From Trichoplax adhaerens (taxonomy: Eukaryota; Placozoa; Uniplacotomia; Trichoplacea; Trichoplacidae), in NCBI RefSeq assembly GCF_000150275.1, contig NW_002060944.1, forward strand, positions 6,175,102-6,239,101: a stretch of DNA of 64,000 nt, in the 5' to 3' direction. A program made the translations under genes and the position numbers. The notes under the pieces were generated by a model, which worked only from the letters and a program-made list of their open reading frames with translations, did no database searches and was not told the origin of the DNA. This document shows positions 1-12,423 of this stretch, one piece after another. Position 1 is the first letter of the stretch, and the number at the start of each line of letters is the position of its first letter.

Positions 1-107
1 TAATCTTGCTTTTTGATATCGTTAGACGAATCGGAATTACTGAGGTGCAAAAACGCTTTGATAATCGAGACTTACCGCATTGTAAACAATGCTTACTTGT
101 ATGGTAG
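1..107 (+). CDS. possible terminal exon of an unidentified gene (partial)
   Basis: A frame beginning at base 3 stays open for 34 codons to a TAG at 105-107. It reads with protein-like composition: a charged stretch (EVQKRFDNRDLPHCKQC) with two cysteines spaced C-x2-C and the ending LLVW. The 5' side is cut off by the window edge, so neither a start nor a splice acceptor can be judged. I do not recognise the protein. In AT-rich DNA a 34-codon frame can occur by chance, so this stays tentative. Confidence 0.25.
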   Translation, partial: ILLFDIVRRIGITEVQKRFDNRDLPHCKQCLLVW

Positions 108-2288
108 AAACTGACGGATCATGAATATCAAGGTGAAAGCACCATTGTACTCAATTCCGTCATAACACCTTACTCTGATTCTAAGGATTGACAGCAGCAT
201 CTTAACAAAGTATTACAGTTAACCTTTGGACTGATGTACAACTTACGGTATATTTCCCCAGAAGACTTTAATTTTATTTACCATGTAATCGCACTAGCAA
301 TAATTGTTTAACATTTTGCACTTGGATACAGGAAAGCATTATCAAAATTTTAATGATCTAATTTACGGCTAGTTTTTATTCGATTTAATATACGTATACG
401 CGTATATTGTGGGCTTAGAAAAAATGAGGATAACATGTAATTGAGGTAGTCAATATTTTGCAGTCGCTATGATTAGCTGCAAATTTATAAAAGTCAAAGC
501 AACTCATTGAATTAATAAATTACTGACAACTGGTATTATTTTGTACTACATTGATTAGCGCTAGATTACTGTGTGTTATCAAATACTTTCTTAATTAAAA
601 GAAATGACCTTTTCCATTAAATCGGAGATAGACGTTAAAATAGAGTATTACGTTGAATATTAAAACCAACTGGAATGATGTAGGGTCGTATAAAAGATCT
701 GATGCAACAGTGACCTAAATTCTTTGAATGGCTATAACATATTAAGATTGAATTTAGATACGCTTTCATTTGCAACATAGTTATAAACTTCATCTGGATT
801 AGATTATGTGTGGAATATGCGATAATTCGTGGATTAAATTCTATTTAATTCCGATGTGGTAAATAAGGCTATAAGTACATTAACAGCAGACTTTGTGTGG
901 GGAATGATATTAGTAGTCCTTATTGAAGTATCTAAGATGATTACTAGTATCTACATTCAGTATTTCTTTCCAAATGAGGCAAACGATCGTTGATGTGGAT
1001 AAGGAATAAAAATTAAATTAAATATTACATCATCTTGAACTATTCTGCTGACTACTTTTAAATAAGACATTACAATTGTTGGAATAACTTATTCGGAAAT
1101 GTAACTTTATTTCATATAATAACAACGGCCACATTGTAATGATTAGGGCAGTAGTATAACGGATACAAATAATAAACGCAAATAAAATAATGCCTAGGTG
1201 AACTTAGATAGATTAGAACCTGTGATGTTCATAAAGAAGTACATCAAACGATTCGAAATTCATTGACCTGTTGTGCAGAAGCATTCATGATATGGTAATA
1301 CATTCTTTTTTTGTAACAGTTAATTAATTTAACAAAAGCAATACCAGTAGTATTGTTATAGAAATCAAAGACATCAATTCAGGAGCAATACATTAAATGT
1401 ACAATGAAATAGCAGAAAGTGACGCCAAGACGATATAAAAAATTTGTATTTAAACATTGCATACATTGTGATACGATTTGATTATAAGTAAAGGTTTAAA
1501 TTAAATTTTTGCACCAGGAAAAAATTGTGTAGATTGTTGAATTTCAATCTACGATACTAATTTTAGTCATTATTAGCTCAATCACTTTCGAAATTACACA
1601 TTTATAGCCTCGTTACTAATGTGAAGGGAATATAAATTATTTAGAAATGATAAATAAAATTTAATTTACGATATTAGATTCCATGCTTGATATCAACCAT
1701 TGGCTTTTCTTGATTTTTTATCTAAAATAAGAATGTCCTTATTAATGACAACGCCATCGAAATACGATAAAGCATTTCTTGTCAAGTGACAAGTTTAAAT
1801 TTGGTATTAATTGATAATTGTAAATATCTCATTGCGACACTATGAATAGCTCCGTAGGATCTACAAAATTTTTGTACACTAACTCTTTAGAAATGCCTTC
1901 TTCCAAGTAATTGCATCAGGTGACAGCGCTTGCATATTATGTTTGCAATCCTATACATAGCATAATATATAAAGTATGTTTACAAAATTATGGTTTACAG
2001 CAATTGTTTAGTTACTACTTATTATATCATGTGCTATACTTTGCTTCCAAATGCTAATTTTCGATTTTTGACAATATCAAATTTTAGTAATATATCCTAG
2101 GTATACTATTCACTTTTGCTATCAAATTTAGGAATAACTATACAGCTGTATACAGACTAAGCTTGATAATAGATAAATATTTTGTTTACGATAAGCGTGT
2201 TAAAAAAATCACTTGATTTATACAATGTACGATATGTATTTTGCAATTATAGCGAGAGTTACAAACGAAATTAAATAGTTAGATGGTA
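108..2288. other. intergenic AT-rich DNA, no gene seen
   Basis: No frame with coding character on either strand. The sequence is AT-rich and unstructured. It follows the 3' end of the minus-strand ePHD gene and probably holds its 3' UTR near 2288. Confidence 0.5.
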
Positions 2289-4488
2289 TTATAATACCTT
2301 GTGTTTAGAGCAAACCAGGGTAAAATTATCTTCATCCAAGAGGCAATCTAAAAATTGACCATATAAACACATGAATTAAGTCATCTGATATAAATCTTAC
2401 TCTCAATAGCCTGAAAAATACACTAGTCAATCAAAGATCTTGTTCGAAACATTAGTTCCCATAATTTTGCGTAATAGGCAAATTTTTAACTCTTTTGTAT
2501 TACAGGAATCCAGAAATAAAAAATGTTGGTCTTAACTATAAACTAGTCAAAAGACATTCTGCATGTTGATAGTAGCGCATCATATTGAAATCTAACTATC
2601 GCATTGTATGAATAATAAAGTGTCACTTTACGAGAATAGGAAAGACTAGAATTTTATTGAAATATTAACAGCCATAGTATCTTACCGCTTTGCCTTGAAC
2701 ACAAGAAGTGATATTTACGACTGCATCCCTTGTACAGACAACCTATCGTACCTCCGAATGTACCACAAACGGAGCATTTCTATCATAGAAAATAAAAAAG
2801 AATATTAGACATTACTATTTCCTAGCTGGTAAATCGTATATTAATACTTGATAATTTCAGTTACTAGTAAAATGACTGTTTAAGTAAGGTGCAATTCTTA
2901 TACCACTCAAGGACCTGAATTTGGATTTAGTCGATGGCTATGATAGATCAATTAATTATCTATTATACGCGTAATGCAGTGTAACAAATAATTCAATTAA
3001 TTTTTTAATGTCGCTTGTATTAATTATATAATTGGACTGTATAGATCAACTTTATAACTTCTAAATTAGCTCGCTATCAGCATCTATTAGGTATCTTACA
3101 TTAGTTCGACCAACTCTAACAGCGTCAACTAGACCGACAACTGTGTCTCCTAGCAGATAGACACCAGGCGACCAAACTATACAATCTTCGTGAATCCAGA
3201 TTTCTTCTCGTTCTTTTTCAGAGAGAGAAGTTACATTTGCAATATTACTACCTGCATTTCGGTTATCAACAATACCAGTTGAGTCTAGTCGTCGGTTCAC
3301 TGATTGTTGAGATTGGTGATTATTTTTAACAAAATGACCATCCATGTAGTGGAAAGGACCATATAGGGCACCCAAGATGGAATAATTACTGGGAAACCCA
3401 CATAGCGAGCAGATCCATTGTTTAGGTCGTACACAAGGTAGTAAACTACTTTGACTGCCAATGTTATTGTTTTGAGAGATAAGATGCGATGATGGTAATA
3501 TATGATTTGCATCTGATGGCGCACTGTATCTATTATGACTATCGTTAGTAGTCTTCTTTTTGGATAGAATCGGCGATTGCTTTATATTTTTGACTTTCAT
3601 AATATTACTACTGTGATTTTCGCCTTTTCTTCGATGACTTGATGTCGTTTTACAATTATCCATTATAATTGGAATCGTATTTTTTCTGGGTCTACCTCTT
3701 CCCCTCTTAATAAATTGCCCTGTTTCCGGATCAATGACACCAAATACCTTTTTACTACTTGAATTTAGTATTTGTTCCTTAGTTCTGTTTTTACTACCAG
3801 GCGGTCGACCTCGCTTCCGCTTTACTATAGGCGTTGATAATTCATCTTGTTGTGTAATTATCTGTTTAGAGATTGCTAAAGTCAGTCCAGTCCTCGCTTT
3901 ATTATAATTATATCAAAGTTAATCAGTGGTTCAGAGATAGCATTCTAATCTTGAATCGATATGGATGTATAAAAAACACACAGATTTTAAGTAACAAAAA
4001 TTGGTACTGAAAGTAGCATGCATGATGGTTATCAATCTAGATTTCAGAAGAACGCACTGTAAATGTCCTGATTCCATCACAACTCGCGTATTTACTATTA
4101 CTTGCACTTACGGTAATAGAAACAAATAAACTGATATTTGATAATGTTTGTAATAGTATTATGCTATTTGTAAAGGGGTTACAGTTGTTTTTACATGTGC
4201 TACAGTTGAAAAGATTACTCTCTTTCTGTTGTACGTTACTCGTATGATACAAATTATATTGATTTAGCCAGGCTTACCTTAAACGTAACAATTATAACTA
4301 TCTAGCTGATACGGAGATACGCGTATAATTACCTGATCAGAATTGGTAATAAACTCTTCCGGCAAAGATTCCGATTGTTGATCATCTGATTGCATGATGT
4401 TGTCTATCTTGTTAGAGATAAGTTCTTCGTCACCAATATCAACACATTTCAGTAACGACTTCACTTTATGACGTGGTAAACATCGCAG
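2289..4488 (-). CDS. AT-hook protein with C-terminal extended PHD finger, TCF20/RAI1-like (5' end not found)
   Basis: Chromatin-binding nuclear protein by family. Four minus-strand exons join in phase: 4488-4333, 3861-3100, 2779-2686 and 2347-2289 (TAA stop), giving about 356 residues. Exon 2 carries two AT-hook cores, KRGRPPGSK and KRGRPRK, separated by about 40 residues. It then holds the first half of an extended PHD finger: CSLCG, the LGALYGPF linker typical of TCF20/RAI1, and WIHEDC. Exon 3 supplies CSVCGTFGGTIGC and KGCSRKYHFLC, and exon 4 DCLLDEDNFTLVCSKHK. All zinc ligands of the C2HC plus atypical PHD are therefore present. Donors and acceptors are canonical (AAT|GTAAGA, CAG|GTAATT, TTTTAG|AT). 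Vertebrate TCF20 and RAI1 are near 1,900 residues, so a long upstream part is missing or absent. The first exon shown starts at an acceptor (CTTAG|CTG), not an ATG, so more 5' exons must exist. Membership of exon 4488-4333 is less sure than the rest. Confidence 0.8.
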
Positions 4489-5404
4489 CTAAGCAAGTGT
4501 TAAAAATACGGCCATCAGGATACATCTACTACGACATCGAAAACATGATAAATTTATAATCATAACATCTGTTTGACTCTCTATCTTGCCGATACTATTT
4601 TGTAATATTTGTTCTATACCTCACATGTCAGCGGATACAAGGTAAATCATCTTTGCATTCTTTAAAATTCGACATCTACCGTACTGTAGTAGTTTTCTAG
4701 GACTTGTTGATGATGATCTATTATTACAGTTAGCTTACTACAAAATTGTTCAATAACTAATATTGTGATCCATATTGCCTTGATGTAAGTAGTTTTAATT
4801 GTAGAATGTAGTAGCTTCAAAGTTTAAACGTGACCGAGGCGAGCCTTTAGTAGATAGGTAATGGCTACATCTTTCATGCCATATAGAGTAAGATTTAGAT
4901 TAAAAGACAAACAATGTCGTTGTTGCACTGTACAGTGTACACTGTTCGATAGTAGAAAGTGTGATGATTTATAAAACAATAAGTTTTGCTGACAAGTGAG
5001 CAAAATTGGCAACGATCCAGAGGTTCCACATGATAAAATGATATTGTGTATTACCATGCTTCAGTAAAGCACTACAGTATAATGTGCATGCATACAGTAG
5101 GTACGTACACATTGAGTTAAACAACATTGTACAGTAATGTAATCGTCTAAAATATTGTTCGTTTCTTAAGTGATCGGAAATTGGTTACTGGCTCGCAGAG
5201 TATTATTGATAGTAGATTAGTTTAAGGATCATTGAAAGGGCGAATTTCTTTCATACGCTCGTATATACATACAATATGCCGTTTCGTATCATGTTGTGAT
5301 ATAACTTAACAAACGGAGAAGAAAGTTGCATGGACAATAGAATAGAATATATATGGTTCTGCACCATTTAATGTGGTAGAGTATGCTTTGCTATCGAGTG
5401 ATAC

Positions 5405-5541
5405 CTTGACATGATATCGATTAGGGTAACAAGTCTGAGTGATATCAGGGTGAAAGATTTGAACTCCTGTACAGGTATATGCAAAGTGTGGAGAAAACCT
5501 GATATTACGATCCACACAAAGTGAATTGACAAGGTGAAACA
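5405..5541 (-). CDS. candidate internal exon, unassigned
   Basis: A 137-bp minus-strand segment bounded by a CAG acceptor and an AAG|GTATCA donor. It is open in one frame (2 + 45 codons) and has good amino-acid complexity, including RFSPHFAYTCTGVQIFHPDI and three cysteines. The same frame stays open past the donor. It lies 0.9 kb upstream of the ePHD gene's first recognised exon on the same strand, so it could be a 5' exon of that gene. I recognise no domain, and chance is not excluded. Confidence 0.25.
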
Positions 5542-5792
5542 CTGCATAATCTATCTTTCTGTATTAACGGTGATTCAGTAATTTTTAAATCTTTCTATCA
5601 GCTACCTAGGCATGGCAGAAAATTTGATTACCTCTATATCGATGTTGTCCAAGCTGACGAATAATTTAATTTGAATGCTTTAAAACTGCAGCTCCGACTA
5701 GATATACTTACGGTACTGTACAGTGTACAGTACAGTTCCGTAAGAGAGATTACAGTACATTGTACTTGGTACTGTACTGTATTGATCAGTCC

Positions 5793-5850
5793 TAGACCTG
5801 AGAAAGGTCCGGTCCGGTTCGGTTCGGTTCAATACCTTTATGATCTACAT
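5793..5850 (+). repeat. dispersed repeat, copy 1 (GACCTGAGAAAGG + CGGTT tract)
   Basis: TAGACCTGAGAAAGGTCCGG followed by a run of GGTTC/CGGTT units, then AATACC-TT-TGATCTAC. The same ordered block recurs at 22686-22731 and both copies lie next to clusters of GTACTGTAC words. Probably a fragment of a mobile-element or repeat family; no ends or coding capacity are visible. Confidence 0.6.
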
Positions 5851-8022
5851 ATATATTCAGCCCGGTTCAATACTGTAGTACTGAGTGTTATTAAGTTCTG
5901 GTCAGAAAGCGAAAAATGAAATAAAACGTATAAATATTACACAGTTTGGAGTAAAATTGGTATCCATCGATATGTCCTTATGGAAATATTTTTCAATTAG
6001 TCTTCAAAATTAGTCACAAAGATATGTGCTGATTTTTCTAAAACGAAATTAATCACGCTATACAGTACAGTTACTGTCCAGTAATTCAGAAACGCGACTC
6101 AGTGGATACTGTGCTATACAGTGTGTTAAACCATCGCTTTGTACAGTACTGTACTGTACACCGAGCAGAAAATTGAAAACATTTTTATTTATTTTTTCCA
6201 TACTAACAGTGAATATTATCAATCCGAGGATTATAAAATGCAGATACTGTAAACTAATGCATAAAATATAGTGAATCAATGCATAATATTACAGTCTATT
6301 TTTAAATAATAATCTAGATGTAATAATAATATATCTATTTTATTATGTAAAAGTAGAGGGGCTATTAAAAGGGGAGAGGCAAAAGTTGTGCACGATTTAG
6401 ATTTATCATTTATTATAGGATGTCGCAATGAAAGCACCCAATTTAAAGTTGGAGCATTTTTTGTCAAATGCTGTAAGTATGTAGATTCTATGTTTTGTAT
6501 ATATAAAGACAGGAATTGTTCGAATCTATAGTAGTACAAAATTAGGAACTACATTACTACCCTATACGTTATCATGACGTTATAACCTTCAATTCTATGA
6601 ATTGCAAACGTACATAATTTTTTTGCCCTGGGTACCCGTTTTCAATTTTTCGTTAAGATGATCAATTATACCCATTAGCATCAAGTGTACAGTTTACATG
6701 TACGTATGGTACAATAAAGACCTGATTATCTAATTAACTACGTACTGTAGTACACTATTGACTACAGTACTGGTGTCATAAATTCCTCAATTTATTTATT
6801 TATTTACTAATCACGGCCATACCTTGTACTGTGCAGAACTACTCAGTTTCGCGAATGATATCATTAATTAATGCAACATCACACACTTAGTATGTACAAG
6901 TACAGTATAGTAAAAGTATTTTTTTTGTTTACATACCAGTGTTGAGTAATAACTATTTTATGCTAGCAGCATTCTAATGTATTGTGCTTGTTAAAGTATG
7001 ATGTAGTAAATTTGAAACTACGTTTTTACCCTCATTATGTTGTGAACGCAGTGTGAGGTAAAGTGTAGCAAAGTTAGGATTGCTATGAAATAAATATGTA
7101 TTTTCTAAATGTCTAATGACTTAAATGATTTAGCTTCACTACTGTACAATTATAAGCATACGCACTACACGATACTTACGGATTGAAATGATAGAACTCC
7201 AGCTAATTCAAATATTCGACTGTACTTTCGACAGTGGAATGAAGATAGCCAGTCTTCAATTTCCTTCGTCATTCAAAGATATACACTTATAGTCAGTGCC
7301 TTCCAAAGTACCTTCCTGATTGTAAACAAGAGATTAATAGGGCTACATGCATGTATATGTTGGACGAAAATAAATATAATAATCAAATAACTAGAATGGC
7401 TAATAAATTCCCTTTCAATTCCTACTCTTGAAGCCGATGATTGAATTTACCGTTAATTTACAATATGTCTATGCGTCATATAGACAGTATTTGTATTCAG
7501 GTAATACAGTTGCCAAGTTAAGTACTTTAACTATCGAACCACCAGCAATCTTCTATTTACAGTCAGTATGGTTAATAAGCAAATAGTTTAAAAAGTTCCA
7601 AGCTGATCGATATAGCAATCCTTTCATACAATTAAAATATCTGTGAACTTACTGACGTGTCACAGTTTCACTAATTAAAATTTTCGATCTCAGTACTGTC
7701 TTTGTACGCACTTCTATGATGAATATACTATAATTATAGCGAGAGTAGACCATCGATAATTCCCGACAACAAAAAAGGACTTTCGAAATTTGAAAGCTTT
7801 AAAATTGCCTTAGTGGTTTTTTAGAAGTTTTCTACTTTACTGTTGAAGAAACTACCCAATCCATAGCTTACGCCATGGAGATTTCTATGGCAGGCAGGTA
7901 AGGCGAATCGTTTGCATTAATACGCGTATTCAAGCGTTTTTATTACGGTATTGCAAACTGAACGAACTGAACGCCGCGCCGTTAAACCGTATCACATTGT
8001 ACGGACTAACGGACGGTACTGG

Positions 8023-8831
8023 TCCATACTATTGAATCTATTTTGGCGTGATGTCAGTAATTCTGCACATGTCCTGCAAGGTATTAGTTTTAGCTAATAA
8101 TTATATTTTCTATTTATTGATGGCTTACTTACTTACTTGGGAATAAGATACTAATTTATTTATTACGGCGATATACTGGTATTAACTACTGTGGTGATTC
8201 ATCCAGATCGAGCCAGCCCGGTGAGTGAATTACTCGTGTGATGCATAGTCCATACTATTGAATTCATTTCGGCGTGATGTCAGTAATTCTGCACATGTCC
8301 TGCGTGGTATTATTTTTAGCTGATAATTATATTTTCTATTTATTGATGGCTTATTTACTTACTTGGGAATAAGTTACTAATTTATTTATTACGGCAATAT
8401 ACTGGTACTACTGTGGTGATTCATCCCGATCGGTGAGTGAATTACTCGAGCGATGCTAGTCCATACTATTGAATTTATTCTGGCATAATGTCAGTAATTC
8501 TGCACATGTCCTGCAAGGTATTAGTTTTAGCTGATAATTATATTTTCTATTTGTTGATGGCTTACTTACTTACTTGGGAATAAGTTACTAGTTTATTTAT
8601 TACGGCAATATTCTGCTACTACTGTGGTAATTCATCCCGATCGAGCCGGCCTGGTGAGTGAATTACTCGTGTGATGTATAGTCTATACTATTGAGTTCAT
8701 TCTGGCGTGATGTCAGTAATTCTGCACATGTCCTGGGTGGTATTATTTTTAGCTGATAATTATATTTTCTATTTATTGATGGCTTACTTACTTACTTGGG
8801 AACAAGTTACTTATTTATTTATTACGGTGAT
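8023..8831. repeat. tandem repeat, four copies of about 211-226 bp
   Basis: Copies begin at 8023, 8249, 8460 and 8682 with T(C/T)CATACTATTGA-TT-ATT. Each continues with GGCGTGATGTCAGTAATTCTG, CACATGTCCTG, GCTGATAATTATATTTTC and GATGGCTTACTTACTTACTTGGGAA, then TTTATTTATTACGG. Copies differ by scattered substitutions and small indels. The last is truncated near 8831. No open frame is shared by the copies, so this looks like a non-coding satellite-type array. Confidence 0.9.
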
Positions 8832-11466
8832 GCATTGTTGCAAACTGCAACGTGGCAGCAGTGATTAAACGTTTAATATTAATTTGTATATCTTCTTGAC
8901 GTTGAGTCGATCGTCTTGGACAAGATTGCGCACATCAGCAGTCCCTCAAAAAAAGTCTCCTTTTATTAAGCATTAGGATAATCCCTTGTAGTTAAGAAGA
9001 ATTGTGCTCAGCATTGTTAAAACAACATATTACAATCATATGCTACGCTTATCTGATTAGTTCGCTATATAATTTATCTGTCATCCTTTCTAAAAATTGT
9101 AATAAGTTCTATGCAGTTTAACTGCTTGCCTTGGAGTTTGCAAAGAAACCTTTCCATAATAAATCTGTGCCGTCTGATCTTACACGCATATGGAACGCAT
9201 GAAAGCCTTAAAGCCGATTCTTAACTGTATAATAAATCGCCAAATCTGAAAAGACTTATCATTGCTCATGTCATATATAAAGGATGTTTATTTTACTTTT
9301 TCTTCTTCCAAACATCCATGAAAAGATAATTAATCGAAATATTTAATTTATTTACAGAAGTACTGACTGTTCAGTACTGATCTTAGTAAGTTACACTGTC
9401 TTGTGTAGTGCAGTAGTCAAAGGTCAAATTTTTTGGTATTTGCATTGTATAGTTGCATAGTAATTAGTTCGTTTAAACTGTATTTATATTTTACTTGCAG
9501 CTGCTGTACTGTCTTTATGTACTAATAAACACTACTGACCCTAACGTCAGTTGAAGATGAATTAAATTAAAATTTGCCTTACCTAATCGTAAAATTTTTT
9601 ACTTCGGACAATGTACGCCTATGCGAAACGAAGTAATGATATGTTCAATCCGGTAAGGTATTTCAATCTCTGTATATATACACTTTTAAATAATAGAAAT
9701 ACTCGGTTAAAATAAATCTTTTATCACCTTTGAAATGTAAATCACCGTAAAAACCTAGAAAATAGGCTGTATATTTATAACAGATATACGCATGTATTTA
9801 TTGTATTCTAAATTTGTTTACACTTAACTCTTAGGACTTCCGTGATTATTCTAACTGTAACTCAAATCAGATTGTCATATTTAATAGTAAATACAGCATA
9901 GTGCTGATCATTACAAGATGCTGTACTCACTTTCTAAATTTAGATTATACTGTACAATAGTTGCTCACAAAATAGAAAGTTTGCTATGATATATCAAATG
10001 ATGACTCTAACCGAAAACGAACAATAATTTTCTTGTTAAAACTCTGTATAAGTTACGGGCATATCGGGCTTTATCTAACAGCAATTATAATGCATAATAC
10101 GCGTAAATGCATAAAGGTATAAAATGTGGAAATTTATCCACTAAGTCTGTCTATGTATGCAAAATGAGTGGCAAGCGACTAAAGACACATTGATAAAGAA
10201 ATTAATAATTAGCTTTCTTGATATCCAATAAGGTTTAGCGTTATACAACATCATAACGTACTCAAAAATTAGTAGATTAAATGCACCTGATATAGAGAAG
10301 TCGGATTAAATCATTTATGATTTAGTTACCATGATTTATTCAGACTAAAGATATTGACTTACCATAATGATGACATTTGTAATTGTCATTAATGATGGCG
10401 AAAACACCTGCGAACTCAAATTAATACTTCGTCAATGAGTTATAGCTGTCATCTGCCTTTCTTATTTTCTACAGATGCGTTGTCAAAATGATGCGCCATT
10501 ATCCCTATGTTGTGTTAGCGTATAACATTTTAGAACATAATATTTAAATCTTAATGTTATGTTTATCACTGATGTCGATACCTTTATAGATACAAAAATA
10601 ATATAATAATAATAGGGTTAGAATCGTGCAGTAAATTTTATTCGACATCTTAGCAATATACGATGTAAATCAGATAACTTGATTCTGAACACTTATCACT
10701 TTAAGCTGCTAAACTGGTTCGGCCAACTCTGACTCATTACAGTCCTAGATCCCAGATATTATACTCGATATGGTAATACATCACTGAATTATCTAAAACT
10801 GATTTCGTGTAATAATATAGTATTTATTCATGAAGTATTATTGTTGCTGTTGCTTCCTCATAAATATATAAATCGAAATTCGATATGTTAAGCTGGCTGA
10901 ATAACATTGTCATTTTATGCGAAAGAGCTGCATAAGCTAACCTATAATTGTGGATATAAAGTCAATTTCATTGGTTCTTAATTGTATCATAGCTGAACAA
11001 TTACTAAATTCATACCAAAGTTTATGATTGAGTGACAGATTCGATGTTACAAGAAATTGTACGTTATTAATATTTTATCAATCCTTTTGCAAATCTGTAC
11101 CTGGTACACATTCACTACTATTGTGTCGAAAATTCACATTAATAGTAAATAGATATGGCATGCTGTAAATATCGTTGCAGTCGTAAACTCTATGATCTAG
11201 GAGTAAAATAAACAGATTGCAGCGATTGGTGTTGAAAAGAGATAAAGTACAAAGATTGACATATTTGGCGATGTAGAGTATACTACAAGATTCTTTTTTT
11301 CAATATACGCTGTTAATAGTAACAGGAGTATGGATTTGTAGGGTCAAAATTTATACATTTGCTTACATTCATAAGCAATTTTTCAACTATGTTAGGAAAA
11401 AATTTAAATTATATTTAAGTATATTTTAATAGTTCGCTAATTCATCGGATTTTGTTTAATTTCAAT
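8832..11466. other. intergenic AT-rich DNA upstream of the GPCR
   Basis: No coding frame or repeat recognised apart from isolated TACAGTA-type words near 9360-9420 and 9950. It presumably contains the promoter of the plus-strand GPCR gene at its right end, but no clear core promoter motif can be assigned. Confidence 0.4.
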
Positions 11467-12423
11467 ATGGTTAACGACACTACATCAAATATTACCTCCC
11501 AGAGCTATTCTACCGTTACGGTTATATCTGTTCTAAGTTACGTGATTTTAATGATAGTCACCGTTTCAGGAAACGCCTTGGCGCTGAGAGTATTCCATCG
11601 ATATGTCGAACTTCGAACACCGGTAAACTATTTGTTAATTAATCTAGCCATTGCGGATATATTAAAAGGAGGAATACAAGATGGACTTGTTCTTTGTGGA
11701 TTATTAACACCTGATTGGGGGTATAATCGGGTTATATGCAATGTTAGTGGATTTATGTTATCAGCTTTCCACGTCGGGACAATTTTCACATTGACTTTGA
11801 CAGGAATATTCCGTTATCTTATTGTTGTAAACTCCATGAAACATTGGATTACCAGAAAAGTGGTAGTTGCAGCTATTTTAGTCATTTGGTTATATGCTTG
11901 TTTAATAGCTTTCTTACCCATTTTGGGATGGAACCACTATACATATGATAAGATGCAACTTTTATGCTTGCCTAACATTACAATGGAAATCTCTTATCCG
12001 ATATTTGCAATAACGGTGGATATTATGGTACCCATCTTCCTTTTAGGGTATTGTTATTTAAGGGTTTATATGGTCATGAGACAAAACATGCGGCGTACCA
12101 CAGTCACTTTACATGGAAAAACTCGATCTAGATCGTATTCTCGCTTGCATAAAAGAGAGGTACAGATGACACGAATGATGTTTTCCGTTTACTTAGCATT
12201 TGTAATATGTTATATACCTTATGTAATTCAGGCATATGTTCTGATACCACTGCAAATAGATGTACCAAATGTTATAGTCTTTCTTACAGGTTATATTTTA
12301 AATACTAATAGTGCTATAAATCCGTTTTTGTATGGATTCACTTCGGAAAAATTTCGTCAAGTTTACAGTGCCTATTTATGTTGTTTATTTTCGTGCCGAA
12401 AACGGGTTATGCCTAGTCGCTAA
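11467..12423 (+). CDS. class A (rhodopsin-family) GPCR, melatonin/opsin-like
   Basis: Seven-transmembrane receptor of 318 residues in one exon; the ATG at 11467 is chosen over an upstream TTG. The short N-terminus has two N-glycosylation sequons (NDT, NIT). Landmarks in order: GN of TM1 (VTVSGNALAL), LAIAD of TM2, the extracellular Cys of TM3 (VICNVSGF, recalling the CxxSGF of melatonin receptors), TM4 Trp (VIWLY), a second-loop Cys (LLCLP), TM6 ICYIPY and TM7 NPFLY. The short tail has a Cys cluster (YLCCLFSC), a likely palmitoylation site. Oddities: DRY is FRY, so the acidic residue at 3.49 is lost; CWxP of TM6 is CYIP; position 7.43 is Asn, not the retinal-binding Lys. It is therefore not a classical photopigment. 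The ligand is unknown. A possible AATAAA signal lies near 12536. Confidence 0.9.
   Translation: MVNDTTSNITSQSYSTVTVISVLSYVILMIVTVSGNALALRVFHRYVELRTPVNYLLINLAIADILKGGIQDGLVLCGLLTPDWGYNRVICNVSGFMLSAFHVGTIFTLTLTGIFRYLIVVNSMKHWITRKVVVAAILVIWLYACLIAFLPILGWNHYTYDKMQLLCLPNITMEISYPIFAITVDIMVPIFLLGYCYLRVYMVMRQNMRRTTVTLHGKTRSRSYSRLHKREVQMTRMMFSVYLAFVICYIPYVIQAYVLIPLQIDVPNVIVFLTGYILNTNSAINPFLYGFTSEKFRQVYSAYLCCLFSCRKRVMPSR

Larger units (their letters stand above)
4489..8022. other. intergenic region rich in GTACTGTAC-type palindromes
   Basis: No confident gene. It is probably upstream DNA or a long 5' intron of the minus-strand ePHD gene. Contains many overlapping TACAGTA/GTACTGTAC words (near 4925, 5700-5785, 6060-6160, 6690-6910), one copy of a dispersed GACCTGAGAAAGG element, and one exon-like stretch at 5405-5541. 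Near 7875 a short ATG frame meets a perfect CAG|GTAAGG donor, but no partner exon was found. Confidence 0.5.

Noticed and set aside
4824-5057. 77-codon minus frame with Cys residues
   Set aside because: Starts at a GTG-like position inside TACAGTGTACAC repeat sequence, no splice sites or domain.
7875-7897. Short ATG frame ending at a perfect CAG|GTAAGG donor
   Set aside because: Only eight codons and no downstream exon that joins it.
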